Part shown: positions 44,575 through 56,749 of the stretch, one piece after another
Numbering within the stretch: the first letter of the stretch is position 1
Layout: each line of letters opens with the position of its first letter
Source of the DNA: Chrysopilus asiliformis
Lineage: Eukaryota > Arthropoda > Insecta > Diptera > Rhagionidae
Direction of reading: 5' to 3'
NCBI GenBank assembly: GCA_964034945.1
Contig: OZ035961.1
Span: 92,811,491 to 92,875,490, forward strand
Length of the DNA stretch: 64,000 bases
Program-made: the position numbers and the translations under genes
Notes under the pieces: generated by a model
Seen by the model: the letters and a program-made list of their open reading frames with translations, nothing else
Told to the model about the DNA's origin: nothing
Database searches by the model: none

Positions 44575-46218
44575 TGCAGCCAGCTTGCGAATGAGCTTTC
44601 TTATATTTCATTTATCAAAATTTCTGAAAAAAAAAATATTTATAGCAAAGTACGTCCCTGAACTGATATGCCATTCTTTACTAGAAAATAATCGCACAAA
44701 AAGAAACACTAATTTTTTTAATAAATTACTTTTAATTTTCAGTTTTTATAGGCTGTAGTACATTCAGTGTTTAACTAAGCTCTATGAATATATTTTTGTG
44801 TATAACACTTTTTTTTTAAATTTATTGTACCAACAACAATTTATTATTATTAATTATTATTTTTGTTTATTTACGTTTTCACTCCATTTTTTTTTCATTT
44901 GCAGAAGTTTTTATTTTTATACATTAATAACACGTTATCAAAAAAATATTGTCCGCATCTCTGTTCAAGAATTTTGGTTTTCTTCTCCATGTATGACTTT
45001 TAATTTTAATATTTTATTTATGGCAATTCAATTCTCGAATAGCATTTAGTGGACCTGTCGATTCATTAATTTTTTATTAAATATATTTTTTAATTTTTCC
45101 ATTTTTATTTGAGTACCTAAATGTTTTATTATTTTGTTTTTTAGTTTTATTTTCCATTTTTTTTAGGTTTTTTTTTAAATCAATACAAAAATTTGAACAG
45201 TTTGTTATTTTTTTAATACAATATACCTTGTTGCATTTAATACGAATATTTCTACAATATCATTAGATAGGCCTGATGACACGACCCTCTTAAGTCATTA
45301 GGAAGAAGTGAATTTTTTTTATTACTAAATCTGTATTGATCTTATAATTTCTTCTTAAAAAAAAGCGTTGGCATAATTTGATTTAAATCAAAAATGCTAG
45401 TTTTTTCTCGAACAGACACTGAATTGAATGAAAATTTTTTGTTAAAAAAATGCAATTATTCTCTCAACAGTTGTTTCTAACATAACCTTGTTTTTAAGTT
45501 GAAAAACCATTATGAAATATTACAGTAGACATTTATATAAGAAACGTGTATAGGATTGATTTTAGAGAATCAATTTTTTCTGCAACTTTTAAGCATTGAA
45601 TTATTTAAATTTTGTTGTTTTAATCACTATTTATAAAAATAGACAATAATCGTTATAAACACTTATAAAAATTTCTTTTTTATTGGTTTCAACTAATTGT
45701 AAGTTAGGCTAATTCCGAGACTTTTTTTTTTATTGGTTCATGCTTTTACTTTATCACTTAATATTTTCTTTAGTTCGTCATTTCCTTTTGTTTCCTATAT
45801 TAATTCCTGTCAACACAGTGAAACAATTAGTATAATTTAATCCTTTTGACAGCGATTCCATTGGCTAAACTCAATTCCAGGTTTACATTTAATAAAAAAT
45901 CTCTCATTTAATTTTTATTTTTTTTTTTAAACTTCTAATCAGCTATTTTTTTTTGGGTTAGTTTTTACGAGTAAATACACCTATAATATTTTTTAATAAT
46001 ATTTCTTCGAGTTTTCCTTTGACTATTTTCTATCCATTAATACAGTTTTTATGTTTTCTTGTAAATGCGTGTTTCTTTGTTGTCAATTTGAATTTGATTT
46101 TTTTGAATAAAATGGCTGTTACTGATTTTGGATTGTCTTTAAATGCCATCGGTGTTTTGTAGAAACTTATTTACGATTACACAGTTTTATTAATTTGCAT
46201 GCTAAAAATTTATAGCTT
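44575..46218. other. AT-rich, T-tract-rich DNA
   Basis: Strong T bias on the plus strand over about 1.6 kb with no convincing frame or repeat. Could be untranslated or intronic sequence, but nothing shows it. Confidence 0.4.
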
Positions 46219-46221
46219 TTA

Positions 46222-46349
46222 CAGGTCGATTATTTTAGACGCGTCACTTTTCGTGACTCGAATTTTGCGTATTGTATTTGTTGTTTTGTACCAACAACAA
46301 CAGGCAATTTCGAGTCACGAAAAGTGACGCGTCTAAGATAATCGACCTG
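46222..46349. mobile_element. 128-bp fold-back MITE, TTA target duplication
   Basis: Near-perfect arms of about 40 bp: CAGGTCGATTATTTTAGACG, then CGTCACTTTTCGTGACTCGA, and their inverse, around a 46-bp spacer. TTA lies on each side (46219-46221 and 46350-46352). Each arm itself contains the small hairpin GTCACTTTTCGTGAC. The arms differ at one position. Confidence 0.92.
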
Positions 46350-46352
46350 TTA

Positions 46353-48505
46353 ATTTATTTAAGTTGGAGCATAAAAATAATAATATTGAAATGCATGTTT
46401 TGAAACCTTTTTTCGAAAATTTTCCTAGATTAAAGAGTAAACTATGAAACAGAGCTCACAAATATTAAATTGAAGTTTTTCTTCAAGTTGTTTTGTGTAA
46501 CAGAACGACAAAATCTATTTTTTTGAGAATAGTACAGAATATTTTTTTTACAAACAAAATATATAGATTTTGTAATAAATTGTAGAATCACTACTAATTT
46601 ACTGATAACTGGGGGCTGTTCTGTTTCTTACCGCTCATCTGTCCCCACAATTTCGTCAGGCTGTGGTCTAAATGTTTTGTTCGGTCTTTATTCTCGAACC
46701 TTCACTTAATATGTGCGATTTTGAACTATAACTGAGTCAAAATTTCTTCAGACAGCTTACAGGAGAAGGGGTTACAGCACGTAATTATTAGGGGTGGGGT
46801 AGATTTTAATGGGAAAAAGTTTCCTTCAGCGAATATCTATATAATAGCGACAATTTTATCAGAATCCTTTCAATTGTTCAAGATATATCAGAAGAGGGGC
46901 TAAGAAGGGAGGGGAACTTTGGATAGAAACATAGTTTTAGTTTTTATTGCTTTTTTAAAAAAAATAATTTCATACCCAAATGTGCTGTACGTAAAATATG
47001 TCGCACTTTAGAGAGGTATCTGTGGTACTAAATTCCATGCAGCGATACTAAATTCCATGCGAAAAAACAAGTTTGGCGTAAAAGAGGGTCCAAACGGCCT
47101 AAAATTGCCGTGACGTATTTTATGCACTATCCCTTAGCTCTACTCTACCCCCGAATGTAGGAGAAGCACAGTCTTGGCTCCCAAGTTGAATGCTTTTCCT
47201 AAATGGAATATTATTTTTTCCATATTTCAAGCCTCAGATTCCGGCTTACGATATTGCAAATATTTTATATTTGACATATTTTCTATCGTGAACCAAAATT
47301 TTAAGACCAATAAATTGATTAAATTTACAAGAAAAGCGTACAACATGACAGCTGAGGATGTGATTCGCATTCATTCGGAGGGGATGTGGAGGTAGAATTA
47401 CAAAAAAATATTTTTTAGAAAAAAATATTTTCAAAATCTAACAAAAAGCTTGATAAAAACTGGAACGCTTTTAAGATTTTTTGTAAAATTGAAAAAAAAA
47501 CTGCTAATATAAATAAAAATTTTTTATTTCAAAAAATAATTAATATAAATAGTAAAATTTAAAAAAATTATAATGGATTTATATTAAAAACTAAACAAAC
47601 AAAATAAAAAAAAAATATACGCAAATATTTTTTTCTGACTAAACACCATTTATAAATATTTGGTTTCTTATTATATATACCAAAAATAGAGGCTAAAAAT
47701 TATTGAAAGATTTTTCTTGTTGTTTTTATATAAAGCGTTTGAGATTGATTTTTTTTACCAACAGCTGAGATTCTTTGTTTTATATTTAGTAAGAACTAAA
47801 TTTGACATTTTTTAAAATGAAAAGTGAGCCCCGATTAAAAAACAATCAATTAATTTTGTGAGCTCTGTTGAAATGTTAAAAGAGGCTTCTTTCCTTAGAT
47901 TTTGTAATCGAGTATCATAGTTAATTTTTTTTGAATATTAAATAATAATAATTAAATTTTTTGTGCTTCCACGAAAAGTTACTCGTCATATAATTTATTA
48001 AAAATATATTTTTTGGTTTTTGTTTTCTTGCTTTATTTAAAAGAAAAGTTTTTTTTCGGATGTTATTATATTTCTGCAGTTTATGTTCATTGCGGTGGTT
48101 GAATATTTTTTAGTAAATTTGTTAAGACTTTTTTTCACTTTTTACTTGAATCACAACAGAATGTCATATTTATTGTATTACAGAAAATTTAAAAAAAATT
48201 GGATTTCACTGTTTTTTGGAATATTACGATTTTACGTAACTTTTCCGCACATCAAACTATAAATAAAGGGAGTGAAACCGGACCCTCTCGCCGCTCTGTG
48301 TAAAATTGACTGTTGCCACCCCTTCTGATCGTTTCCATTTACACGATCTCGAATTACACAATATTTTTCCCAATCTAATTAAGCGCCTAATTGCAAGTGC
48401 CTAATCGAGAAAATATTTTTGGAAAACTTTGATCAGGACACTCCATAGAATTGACTAGTGTATAATAAAATGTGATGCGGAGTAAAAATATTATGCCCTG
48501 CTGAC
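46353..48505. other. AT-rich intergenic DNA
   Basis: No gene established. A degenerate GTGACGTATTTTATG repeat end lies at about 47110. A 73-codon frame at 47174-47395 matches nothing. 47450-48240 is extremely AT-rich. Confidence 0.4.
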
Positions 48506-48507
48506 GA

Positions 48508-49092
48508 TTTTTATACCCGTATGGTGAAACCAAAGGGTATATTAACTTTGCTTTACCGTTTGTAACGCCAAGATCCCGTCATCACACACAAAAATGAATT
48601 ACACCAGTGTGTTTAGAATGATAAAAAAAATTGAATTTTGCATGTCCGTCCGTCTGTCCGTCTGTCTGTCCGTCTGTCTGTCCGTCTGTCTGTCCGTCTG
48701 TGGCGCGGATTGCGGGCGCACGGATTGAGCTAGAGACTTGAAATTTTGCGTGGATCCGTTTTTCGTAAAATGCGAGGCTAAGTTCGTTAATGGGCAAAAA
48801 TGGACCATTAGGGGGGGTACCCCCCATACGAACGAAAACGTTTTTTTGCGAATATCTCCAAAACGGTGCATCTTATCAAAAAAGTAGAAGAACAAAAGTT
48901 ATTTAGGATATGATTCTACATAAAACTCCCATACATCAAAATCCGATTGGAATAAATTTTAAAAAATCTTTTTGGAAAGTTTAACTTTAAAGTGGAATTT
49001 TGGTACAACTGTTCCAATTTTGATACGAATATCACCATACGGGTCTCCAATGATTGCCAGATAGGCAAATATAGCTTTTGTTATGTTTTTTT
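48508..49092 (+). mobile_element. Family A (DINE-1-like) copy 7
   Basis: Complete: TTTTTATACCCGTATGGTG, GTCY core at about 48643-48700, GGCGCGGATTGCGGGCGCAC, CACCATACGGGT. The hairpin is damaged (TTGCCAGATAGGCAA), then the TTTTGTTATGTTTTTTTT tail. Confidence 0.88.
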
Positions 49093-49234
49093 TAAAGAAT
49101 GCGATGTAACTTAAAATTCTAGAACGGAAATGTGCCTGTTCAGGGTAAAACATTCTTTTAAATTAAAAGCTACACTGTCTCAAACGATAAGCAATTAAAT
49201 TTTTTGTGTCTTTCCACTTTTCAAAAAAATACGA

Positions 49235-49445
49235 CGCCCACCGTGCCAAAATTTACTGCCCGGTACTTTGCCGCTCCTCTGATTTGCTTTCTCGCAGTTT
49301 GCGGTACTGAAATTTGCCACTCTTTTGTTTTGTTGCTCCCCAAATTTTGCCGCCTTACAAACTTGCCGCCCTTAAATCAAATTTGTCGCACCTGAGATTT
49401 GTCGCTCTGGGCGATTGCCCAGCTTGCCACCCTCTAGATTGGGCC
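49235..49445. repeat. Degenerate tandem of 'AAATTTGCCGC' units
   Basis: About ten loosely spaced copies (about 18-25 bp apart) of (A)AATTTGCCGC/CTTGCCGC/TTTGTCGC-like words between 49240 and 49440. GC-rich island in AT-rich surroundings. The frames through it are repeat-driven. Confidence 0.55.
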
Positions 49446-50573
49446 TTAAGGCTGAAGAAAAGTCGATTCGCGAAGCAGGTAAATAATATGCAAGAAAAAA
49501 TATATAGAAAGGCAATAACTGAAATTATTGAATGGTAAATTATTTTTCATTTCCAAACATTCTGTTGTATTTCATCGATTGACTTATAAATAATATTATT
49601 TTCTTTCAAAATGTATGTTAAAATATGTTTTGCGAAATATTTTAATTTACTATAGTGCAATGTTCAATGAATTTTTACTCTTTAAACGTCTGACATCATT
49701 TCTACACAAAAAATTATAATAAAAAACATCCACGAATACTAACGTTTTACAAGCAACTATAGATCAAGCCTAAAATCAGTTTTTTTTTTGAATATATTTT
49801 TTATGAGTACTCATTTACTATGTATGATTAACTATGTATGTCTGAATGTAATTAAATAGTGGTCACAGTATTTATTATTTCATCTTTTTGTTTCTTATAT
49901 ATACAAAAATTTAATCGCGGCAATTAAAGTAATTGAAATTATACTAATTAAAAAAAAATAAACAAAACAATAATAACGTTTCTATGGAAATAAATTAGTT
50001 AGTAGTTTATCAATAATTATGTTACTGTTTTGTATTTCCTCATGTATTTGTTTCCTCTTACTAAACTTTATATATATTTATATATATATATATATATTTA
50101 ATTTATCACAGATTATTGGTTTCACTTAGAGCTGTAGATCGTCGTACACTGAGATTTTCGATTGCTGTATGAAATACGAGTATGTTTCTAATAAAAATAG
50201 CACTAATATATAACCGGCAATCTGCACATCTGCGTAGTATTTTATATAAATTAGCTCTAAGTATTTTTTTTTCAATCATTTTGGTTTTTCCTTAAAAATG
50301 GACATGGTTCTTTAGTTGCCGTAGCTTTTTGTTGCATAGTTTTTAGTCAGCTTTTGATTACTTGTCTCAGTGTAAGCTTAATAATAGTAAAAGATTAACG
50401 TTTAATTATTATCTCTGTTTTGCGTTGTTTCACTGTTCCATTCTTTTGCTTTTATTTAAAAAAAATACGTTAATCAAACAACTTATGACATTAGGATAAC
50501 AAGACGAAGTGGCTTCTAGTTATTTCTTCGTTCTACGGCCCCGGAGGATTGATGAGCCTTGAAATTTCCTTGG
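49446..50573 (-). other. Region 3' of the MGAT4 gene, probable 3' UTR then AT-rich DNA
   Basis: Directly downstream of the stop at 50574; the first few hundred bases are presumably 3' UTR. A TA-rich microsatellite lies at about 50070-50100. No other gene. Confidence 0.45.
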
Positions 50574-53500
50574 TCACCTGTTGGCTGTGTCTTGCAAATT
50601 AATCTACAAAAAGAATAACAGAAAATTAAATTCGTCAATTAAGAAATTTGTTTTATATTCGCATACCTCGCTTAGAATGGCCCAATTTTCACTATCGCTA
50701 TGAACATGTAATCGGATTTCCTTGATCGGTCCTATTTTTGGATCAATATTGCCCTCCGCCAATCCAAAAGCATTAAAATTTCCAACAATCAGGAAGCCAT
50801 CCGCAGTCGAATTATAAATACTCCAGATATTTGATGTTTCCGACAATGCGTCCGGTAGCACTTCAATTGTGGTATTGTAGAATCGATCAGATGGATGTTC
50901 GCTATTTCCACTTCGAAACAGATATCTAAAAATATATTTTAAAAGTCATGACTTGTTGAAACATTTCATTCAGTGACGATGAATTTGTTTACTTTTTCAG
51001 TGCAATTGGATCATCGAAGATGAATTCGACTAAATCACCGGGCTGTGGCAAAAGCCCCCAGAAATACGTTTCACCTTTGTATGCCCTGTTCAATTGGTAA
51101 TTTTTATAAGGTGCTATTGCAGTCTTAACAGTGGCCGGTGGGTTTCGATGTGGATAAAAGCTTGGAATCTTGCCAAACTGTTTATCTTTGAGTTTTTGTA
51201 CTTTTCCTTTAAGCGATGATGTCGTCCCGATATGCTGAAACAGTGATGGCTTATAGTGTATCCAATATTTCGCTTTCTCCTGTTTGCAGTGCTTCTGGTC
51301 CTTTTCCCAATTGCAAACTTTCGTGTCAATTAAATGGTCCAGCAGCCAATCAACAGGTTTGTCATTATAGAACATTTGGAAGAAGGTTATAAGCCAAGGC
51401 AATTCAGCCGATTTAAACATTTTCCCTAAAAAAAAAACATTTAAAAAACACACATTATTCCATTAACCAATTTAGCGATAATCTGCGAAAGATTAAAACT
51501 GGAATTAAATTCAGGATAATTAAATTGAAAATGAATGTCGCTTGGAATTCTAAAGAGGCATGTCTTTCTAATTAGCTTAATGTCCTGTGAACATGTTGGA
51601 CTCATGAAATTAAAAATGGATTCGCCTTTTTGATGCCGTTGGGGAAAATGCGGTGGTTGCAAAATGTTACCTGATAGAGTATAGCTTTTTACGATTTTCT
51701 TACAACAAACAAATTAACAGCATGGTGTGGATTATACTCTGGATAATATGTCTGCACGTAATAACCTTTAATTATAAAAATTTAATGGAATGGAATTTAT
51801 ATGTAAAAAATAGAAATTAAAAGGGTTGTGAAAGTACATATTTCGGGACTTTCGAGTATGTACTTTAATTCATGCTGCAGTAAATTGAAAGGTCATTGGT
51901 GGGGGGAGGGGTACAAATGACAATCATTTTTTTATAAAAATATGAAAAGTACGCCACTTTTTTTATGTGAACAGAAAAAAATTAAATGGATGCATTTTCT
52001 GTGAAAATTCGAAGATGTGGCACGTTGAAGTTTTATAGAAATAATTAGGGAATGTGGACACTTCGTTATCGGGGTATAAGTTTGAGAAATATTGAAAATT
52101 TTCAAGAATTTGGTTTCTTAACAACTTTTTAAAAATAAACATTGGCTTTACGGACGTTCTAGTCAGTTTTAAATTTGTTACATTTAAATGAATGGGTGAC
52201 TTCAAAAAACCTGCTCGTTTTGCCGAAAATAAAGGGAAAAAGGATTTTTGAGATATCCTGATAAGGATTTTCGTATAGAATTTTGAAAATCTAACATTAG
52301 ATTCGTGATCAGCGACATTTAAAACCCCCGAGAAAAAAATTGAAAAAAAGTCTGTATGTGTTATTGTTACAGGGCCGAAAAATGCTTCCATGGACAAAAA
52401 AAGCGATTGAGCTAGGTTCCATCTTTAGGCAAATTCGAAATTCTCGGGCAAAACTCCATAACTGAGGATGTAAAGGGTCTTTCAATAAGGACATAACAAT
52501 TTTGTATTTTAATAAAAACGCACCCTAAAACTTTTTTTATGATCTGGCAATGCTAAAACGTCAGTCAAGGTTTACATTTTTATCATGGTGAAGCTCACGA
52601 ACGAGCAATGCCACACAGGTGGTCAAACAATTGATCTATTGAAGGAGAAGTTCGGTAATCGTGTAATCTCGAGAAATGGTCCGGTCGAATGGCCACCTCG
52701 CTCATGCGATTTAACACCGTTGGATTTCTTTTTATGGGGTTATGTTAAGTCGTTGGTTTATGCCAACAAGCCAACAACGTTAGAGGAGCTCAGGAACAAT
52801 ATCGAACGCGAAATTGCCAACGTTCTGGCCGATATGTGTGGAAGAGTGGTGGAAAATTGGCTCTAAAGAATCAATCAGCAAACGTGCTCGCGGTGGCAAT
52901 ATGAACGACATCGAATTTCATACTTAAATGTAACATGTCCACTACACCTAGAATAAATTTCAGCCCGATATCTCAATTATTCTGTGTTTTATTTAAATAC
53001 AAAATTGTTATGTCCTTATTGAAAGACCCGATATAAAAATATTTTTTTTGGTACATCAAGATTATCTAAAAAGTGTAGGTACTAAACTTTTAGGAAGCTC
53101 TCTCAATTTTTCCTTAGTTTTTAGGGAGTTGCTACTATAAATGATATTTTTCTTTTTATACCCGTATGGTGAAACCAAAGGGTATATTAGATTTGCCTTA
53201 CCGTTTGTAACGCCAAGATCCCGTCATCACACACAAAAATGAATTATACCATTGTGTTTAGAATCATAAAAAAAATTGAATTTCACATGTCCGTCCGTCC
53301 GTCTGTCTGTCCGTCCGTCTGTCCGTCCGTCTGTGGCGCGGATTGCGGGCGTACGGATTGAGCTAGAGACTTGAAATTTTGCACAGATCCGTTTTTCGTA
53401 AAATGCGAGGCTAAGTTCGTTAATGGGCAAAAATGGACCATTAGGAAGGGGACCCCGCATACAAACGAAAACGTTTTTTGTGAATATCTTAAAAACGGTG

Positions 53501-55353
53501 TATGCTATCAAAAAAGTTCAATAACAAAAGTTATTTAGGATATGATTCTACATAAAACTTCCATACATCAAAATCCAATTGGAATAAATTTTAAAGAATC
53601 TTATTGGAAAGTTTGACTTCAAAGTGGAATTTGGGTACAACTGTTCGAATTGGACACGAATATCACCATACGGGTTTTCAATAATTGCCAGATTGGCAAT
53701 TATAGCTTTTGTTATGTTTTTTATAGCAATCGCAATTCTGAATTTTCTTCAACAGATGTGGGTGCTTTAGTTTATGTGCATTACAAATAACGAGTGTATG
53801 GTTTCACCACATAGAGCATAAAAATTATAATCATATCAGATGTTATGTAAATTTGCTACATGGGATACTTTGTGAGCTGTTAAAATCACGAAAGAAAGTA
53901 TCCAAAAACTTTGAATGAAATCAAAAATATCTTGCCGAAATGCCAGGCTATTTTATGAAGTCATAAAATCGAACACAATACGTCAAAAGGAAGCGCGCCT
54001 GAATTTATTATACATGGGCGGGATAAAAGGAATTGGCAGATCGTAAGACTAAATATTTTGATATCAAATAAAATATTCTTTCTTTGACTGGTTTTATTGC
54101 CGGAAATGCAGCAAATCCACATCAAATGAAATTATCCCTAATTATGCGAAACGCTTTTGGTTTTACGATGCCATTGGTCAGTTCGCAGTCAATAAATCAA
54201 TTCGTTAATATTTTTATTACCTTGACCCGAAATCCAATCAGGACTTATCTCAAGACGGCCAGGACAATTTAGACGTAACGGCAAATCATAAAAGATAAAC
54301 CGCAATGTATATTTTCTCTGGGGGGTTTATTTATGAAAGAAAAATTCCGGGAGTTTGTAGTGAAATAAAGCGTATGAGGATAAGAAAATAAGAAGCATTG
54401 ACGTTAGATTGTGATTTACATCAATTGCGGAAAGGATAATCATAATTATTCCATTTGCTTATCTCTGTGGATATATAAAATATGAGAGTGTTTTTTTTTG
54501 GCAATAGGACACTTACCAATGAATCCCAGTTGACAAAAGTCCAGAACGAACCAATTATCCTTGGTGGTTGTCTTCTCTAGGGCGAATTTCTTCATTATGG
54601 TTATGAAGCCGCGTTTAGCCAGGATATCGTCTTCCAGTTGCACATAGAAGGTACCTTTCGGTTGTGCGTATGCCATTAGGAATGAGAAGTCCAAATTCTG
54701 TTTCGATCTCCATCGGACACGTTCGGGTGGATCGTTTAGTGTTATTCGTAGCTTATTCAGATTGGGATAGTAGGATTGCGCTGGAGCAACAACCTCAATT
54801 AGTCCATTCTCCACGAATGGTGTAAATCTAACTTCAATTTGCTTGGCAACTAGGGACACATAGTCCATATCAGTCTCACCGATAAAAACGATAATTAATG
54901 TCTCATTCTGCTCCGCCTCCTCCATATTCGATATGATATTCTGCAGTGTACTAATTAGATAGGATTGCTTATCACGTTTAACCGTTGGTACGCCCAACAC
55001 AACCGACACCCCCGTTCTACCCTTGGACATTAGGAACGATGGTCGCAGCGATGATGGATCATCGAGTAAATGTGGCAGAAAGTGAAATGCCGTTGGTAAT
55101 CGAAGACTAGATGGGAATCTCGCTGATAAAGTCGTATTCCGAAGGATAATTCTCGCTTCTGGACTAAGTGACTCCAATACGGATCCATTGATGGTTATAT
55201 TCGATGATTCTGCATTTCCATTTGATGAAAGACCTAAATATTGTGATAATATGGCTACATCCTCCTGCCTCGCCCTATACATTGACTCGAGATATTGTAA
55301 TCTCATTTGAAATTCGGCCAACCTCTGTGACAATGTTTGTTCAGCTGAGAGAT
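50574..55353 (-). CDS. Mgat4: MGAT4-type N-glycan branching GlcNAc-transferase (GT54), last four exons
   Basis: Minus-strand exons 55353-54517, 51425-50993, 50925-50667 and 50603-50574 join in phase at GT/AG sites and give about 520 codons to a TGA stop. They match alpha-1,3-mannosyl-glycoprotein 4-beta-N-acetylglucosaminyltransferase over the stem coiled segment, GRTGVSVVLGVPTVKR, VFIGETDMDYV, RVRWRSKQNLDFSF and the acidic FYVQLEDDI sugar-nucleotide site. The junction restores QLGFIGKMF and continues PVDWLLDHL and SLFQHIGTTSSLKGK, ending in the C-terminal domain (YLFRSGNSEHPSD...WAILSE). The enzyme adds a beta-1,4 GlcNAc branch to the core alpha-1,3 mannose in the Golgi. The cytoplasmic/transmembrane start is missing: exon 55353 begins with an acceptor in phase 2, and the first exon(s) lie upstream. 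The 3.1-kb first intron carries a family A copy and a Tc1/mariner remnant. Confidence 0.93.
52000..52460. repeat. Degenerate family C-like repeat in the MGAT4 intron
   Basis: AAGGGAAAAAGGATTTTTGA, TTGAAAATCTAACATTAGAT and TTCGTGATCAGCGAC match the family C unit text; ends not defined. The frames at 51963-52494 derive from it. Confidence 0.5.
52475..53029 (+). mobile_element. Deleted Tc1/mariner-superfamily element in the MGAT4 intron
   Basis: 35-bp terminal inverted repeats, GGGTCTTTCAATAAGGACAT and onward, identical at both ends, then inverted AATAAAA. TA lies 2 bp outside each end (52471-52472 and 53032-53033), so the target duplication is probably TA with two extra terminal bases. Holds a transposase gene whose centre has been deleted. 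555 bp. Confidence 0.9.
52585..52866 (+). pseudogene. Transposase with internal deletion fusing N- and C-termini
   Basis: 93-codon open frame. MVKLTNEQ is the usual start of this insect transposase group and is joined directly to CHTGGQTIDLL, then WPPRSCDLTPLDFFLWGYVK and a tail ending VVENWL. The C-terminal part has the last catalytic aspartate motif (RSCDLTPLDFF). The DNA-binding domain and the first catalytic aspartates are gone, so no transposase activity is expected. The deletion preserved the frame, possibly by chance. Confidence 0.85.
53153..53722 (+). mobile_element. Family A (DINE-1-like) copy 8, in the MGAT4 intron
   Basis: Complete with TTTTTATACCCGTATGGTG, GTCY core at about 53290-53332, CACCATACGGGT, hairpin TTGCCAGATTGGCAA and tail. 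The GGGGGGTACCCCCC palindrome of other copies is altered here to GGAAGGGGACCCCGC. Confidence 0.88.
53725..54516 (-). other. MGAT4 intron sequence without recognised features
   Basis: AT-rich; the 62-codon frame at 54084-54272 matches nothing. Confidence 0.5.
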
Positions 55354-56578
55354 CTGAAATGATTAAAAAGAAAAAAAAAACAATAAAAATATTACGTTAA
55401 AGGTAGAGTTTTGACCTCAAAATTCGAAAGGTTAACGACGAATTGCTTGAAATATGAGAATTTCTATAGCTAAAGGTGAACAAATTGTAACTTTACCTGT
55501 GTGTGTGTGTGTTGGAAAATGGGATTTTTTTTAAAAAGATAAAGGAATCGAGAGCTGTTGGATTGGCACATGTTTTTTTAAAATAATTTTGTTACAAAGA
55601 TTTGAAAAGCCGTTTGAATTTTTAATTTAAGGGTTTTTTGTTTATGAGACTTAGGTGAAATATTTTGTTTTTTTTTCGAAACCATTTCAATTAATGCCCC
55701 TGAGATTGCTCACGGTGAACGATTTAATACAATCAAATCAATTTATTTGAAACAATGTGAAATTGGAAAAATTTGATAGGAAATATCAAGTTTCGAACCT
55801 GAGAATCTGCATCTGGATCATGATTCGAACGACAACATTAGATCCCTGTCATTGACTTGGCCGTTCCCTGTTCACATCAAACAAACATATTTTATCTCCA
55901 TAATTGTCAGATATTATTTCCAAATAGGGTAGAGTTTCAGCAAGTGGCGAAGCGTCAGACAGCATAAATATAACTTAGTCAAAAAAGGATTTAAAGGAAC
56001 AGAAACTATTGAAAATTTATTGTTACTACGCAATAAATTTATACTTAATTTGAAGTTCTTATATCATCTCAATGGTATAGGAACTCCAAGTTTACAGAAT
56101 TAATGAAAGCTACAAAATCTTATGCCTGTAGATGAAATTGTTTTTGAAAATTTAAGGACCCTTTTTAAAAAAAAAATCGGAAATTTGAAAAACTTTTCAT
56201 TAGACAATTTTCCCCTAAAATTATACGGTCTGTTTGTATAAAGGGGGAGGGAAATTGGTCAGCCTCGGGTTCACCGCTCAAAGATGCTCAAGTTGGCAAT
56301 ATTCTAACATTTTTGTGTTTTAAATTCTATGCTCTTTTAAGAAGCCAATTCTATGGGTTCCAGCTAACCAAGAACGATTTTCTTGGGGATCAAGTTTGTT
56401 GCATGGCCTGGAATTATGCAACCTTGAGGCTTTTAATTTAAGGGTTTATTTGACTTTTATGTCCAAAAACTTTCACCTTTAGATTTTTCAAAAAAATCCC
56501 ACTTACAGATCATAAAAAAAAATCTACTATATTTGCGATTGTTCATTATTTTCCACTAAAAATTTAGCCTTCTGCTCA
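55354..56578 (-). other. Probable MGAT4 upstream intron
   Basis: The acceptor TTTCAG before 55353 means this is intronic to the MGAT4 transcript, of unknown length. A short (GT)n lies at about 55497-55513. No upstream exon found. Confidence 0.5.
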
Positions 56579-56749
56579 TTACTTTCCTCTTCCAATAGAG
56601 GGGTCTATTTTTTCCACGACGAAGACCGACTCGAAAACGGGGGCAGATTGAAACTTTCTGATCACTACGAAATCGGTTCCAAAATTATGAGGATGTCCGT
56701 GTATCTGTCTGTCTGTCTCAAACGTGTCTGTCCGTTTTACGTATTCTTA

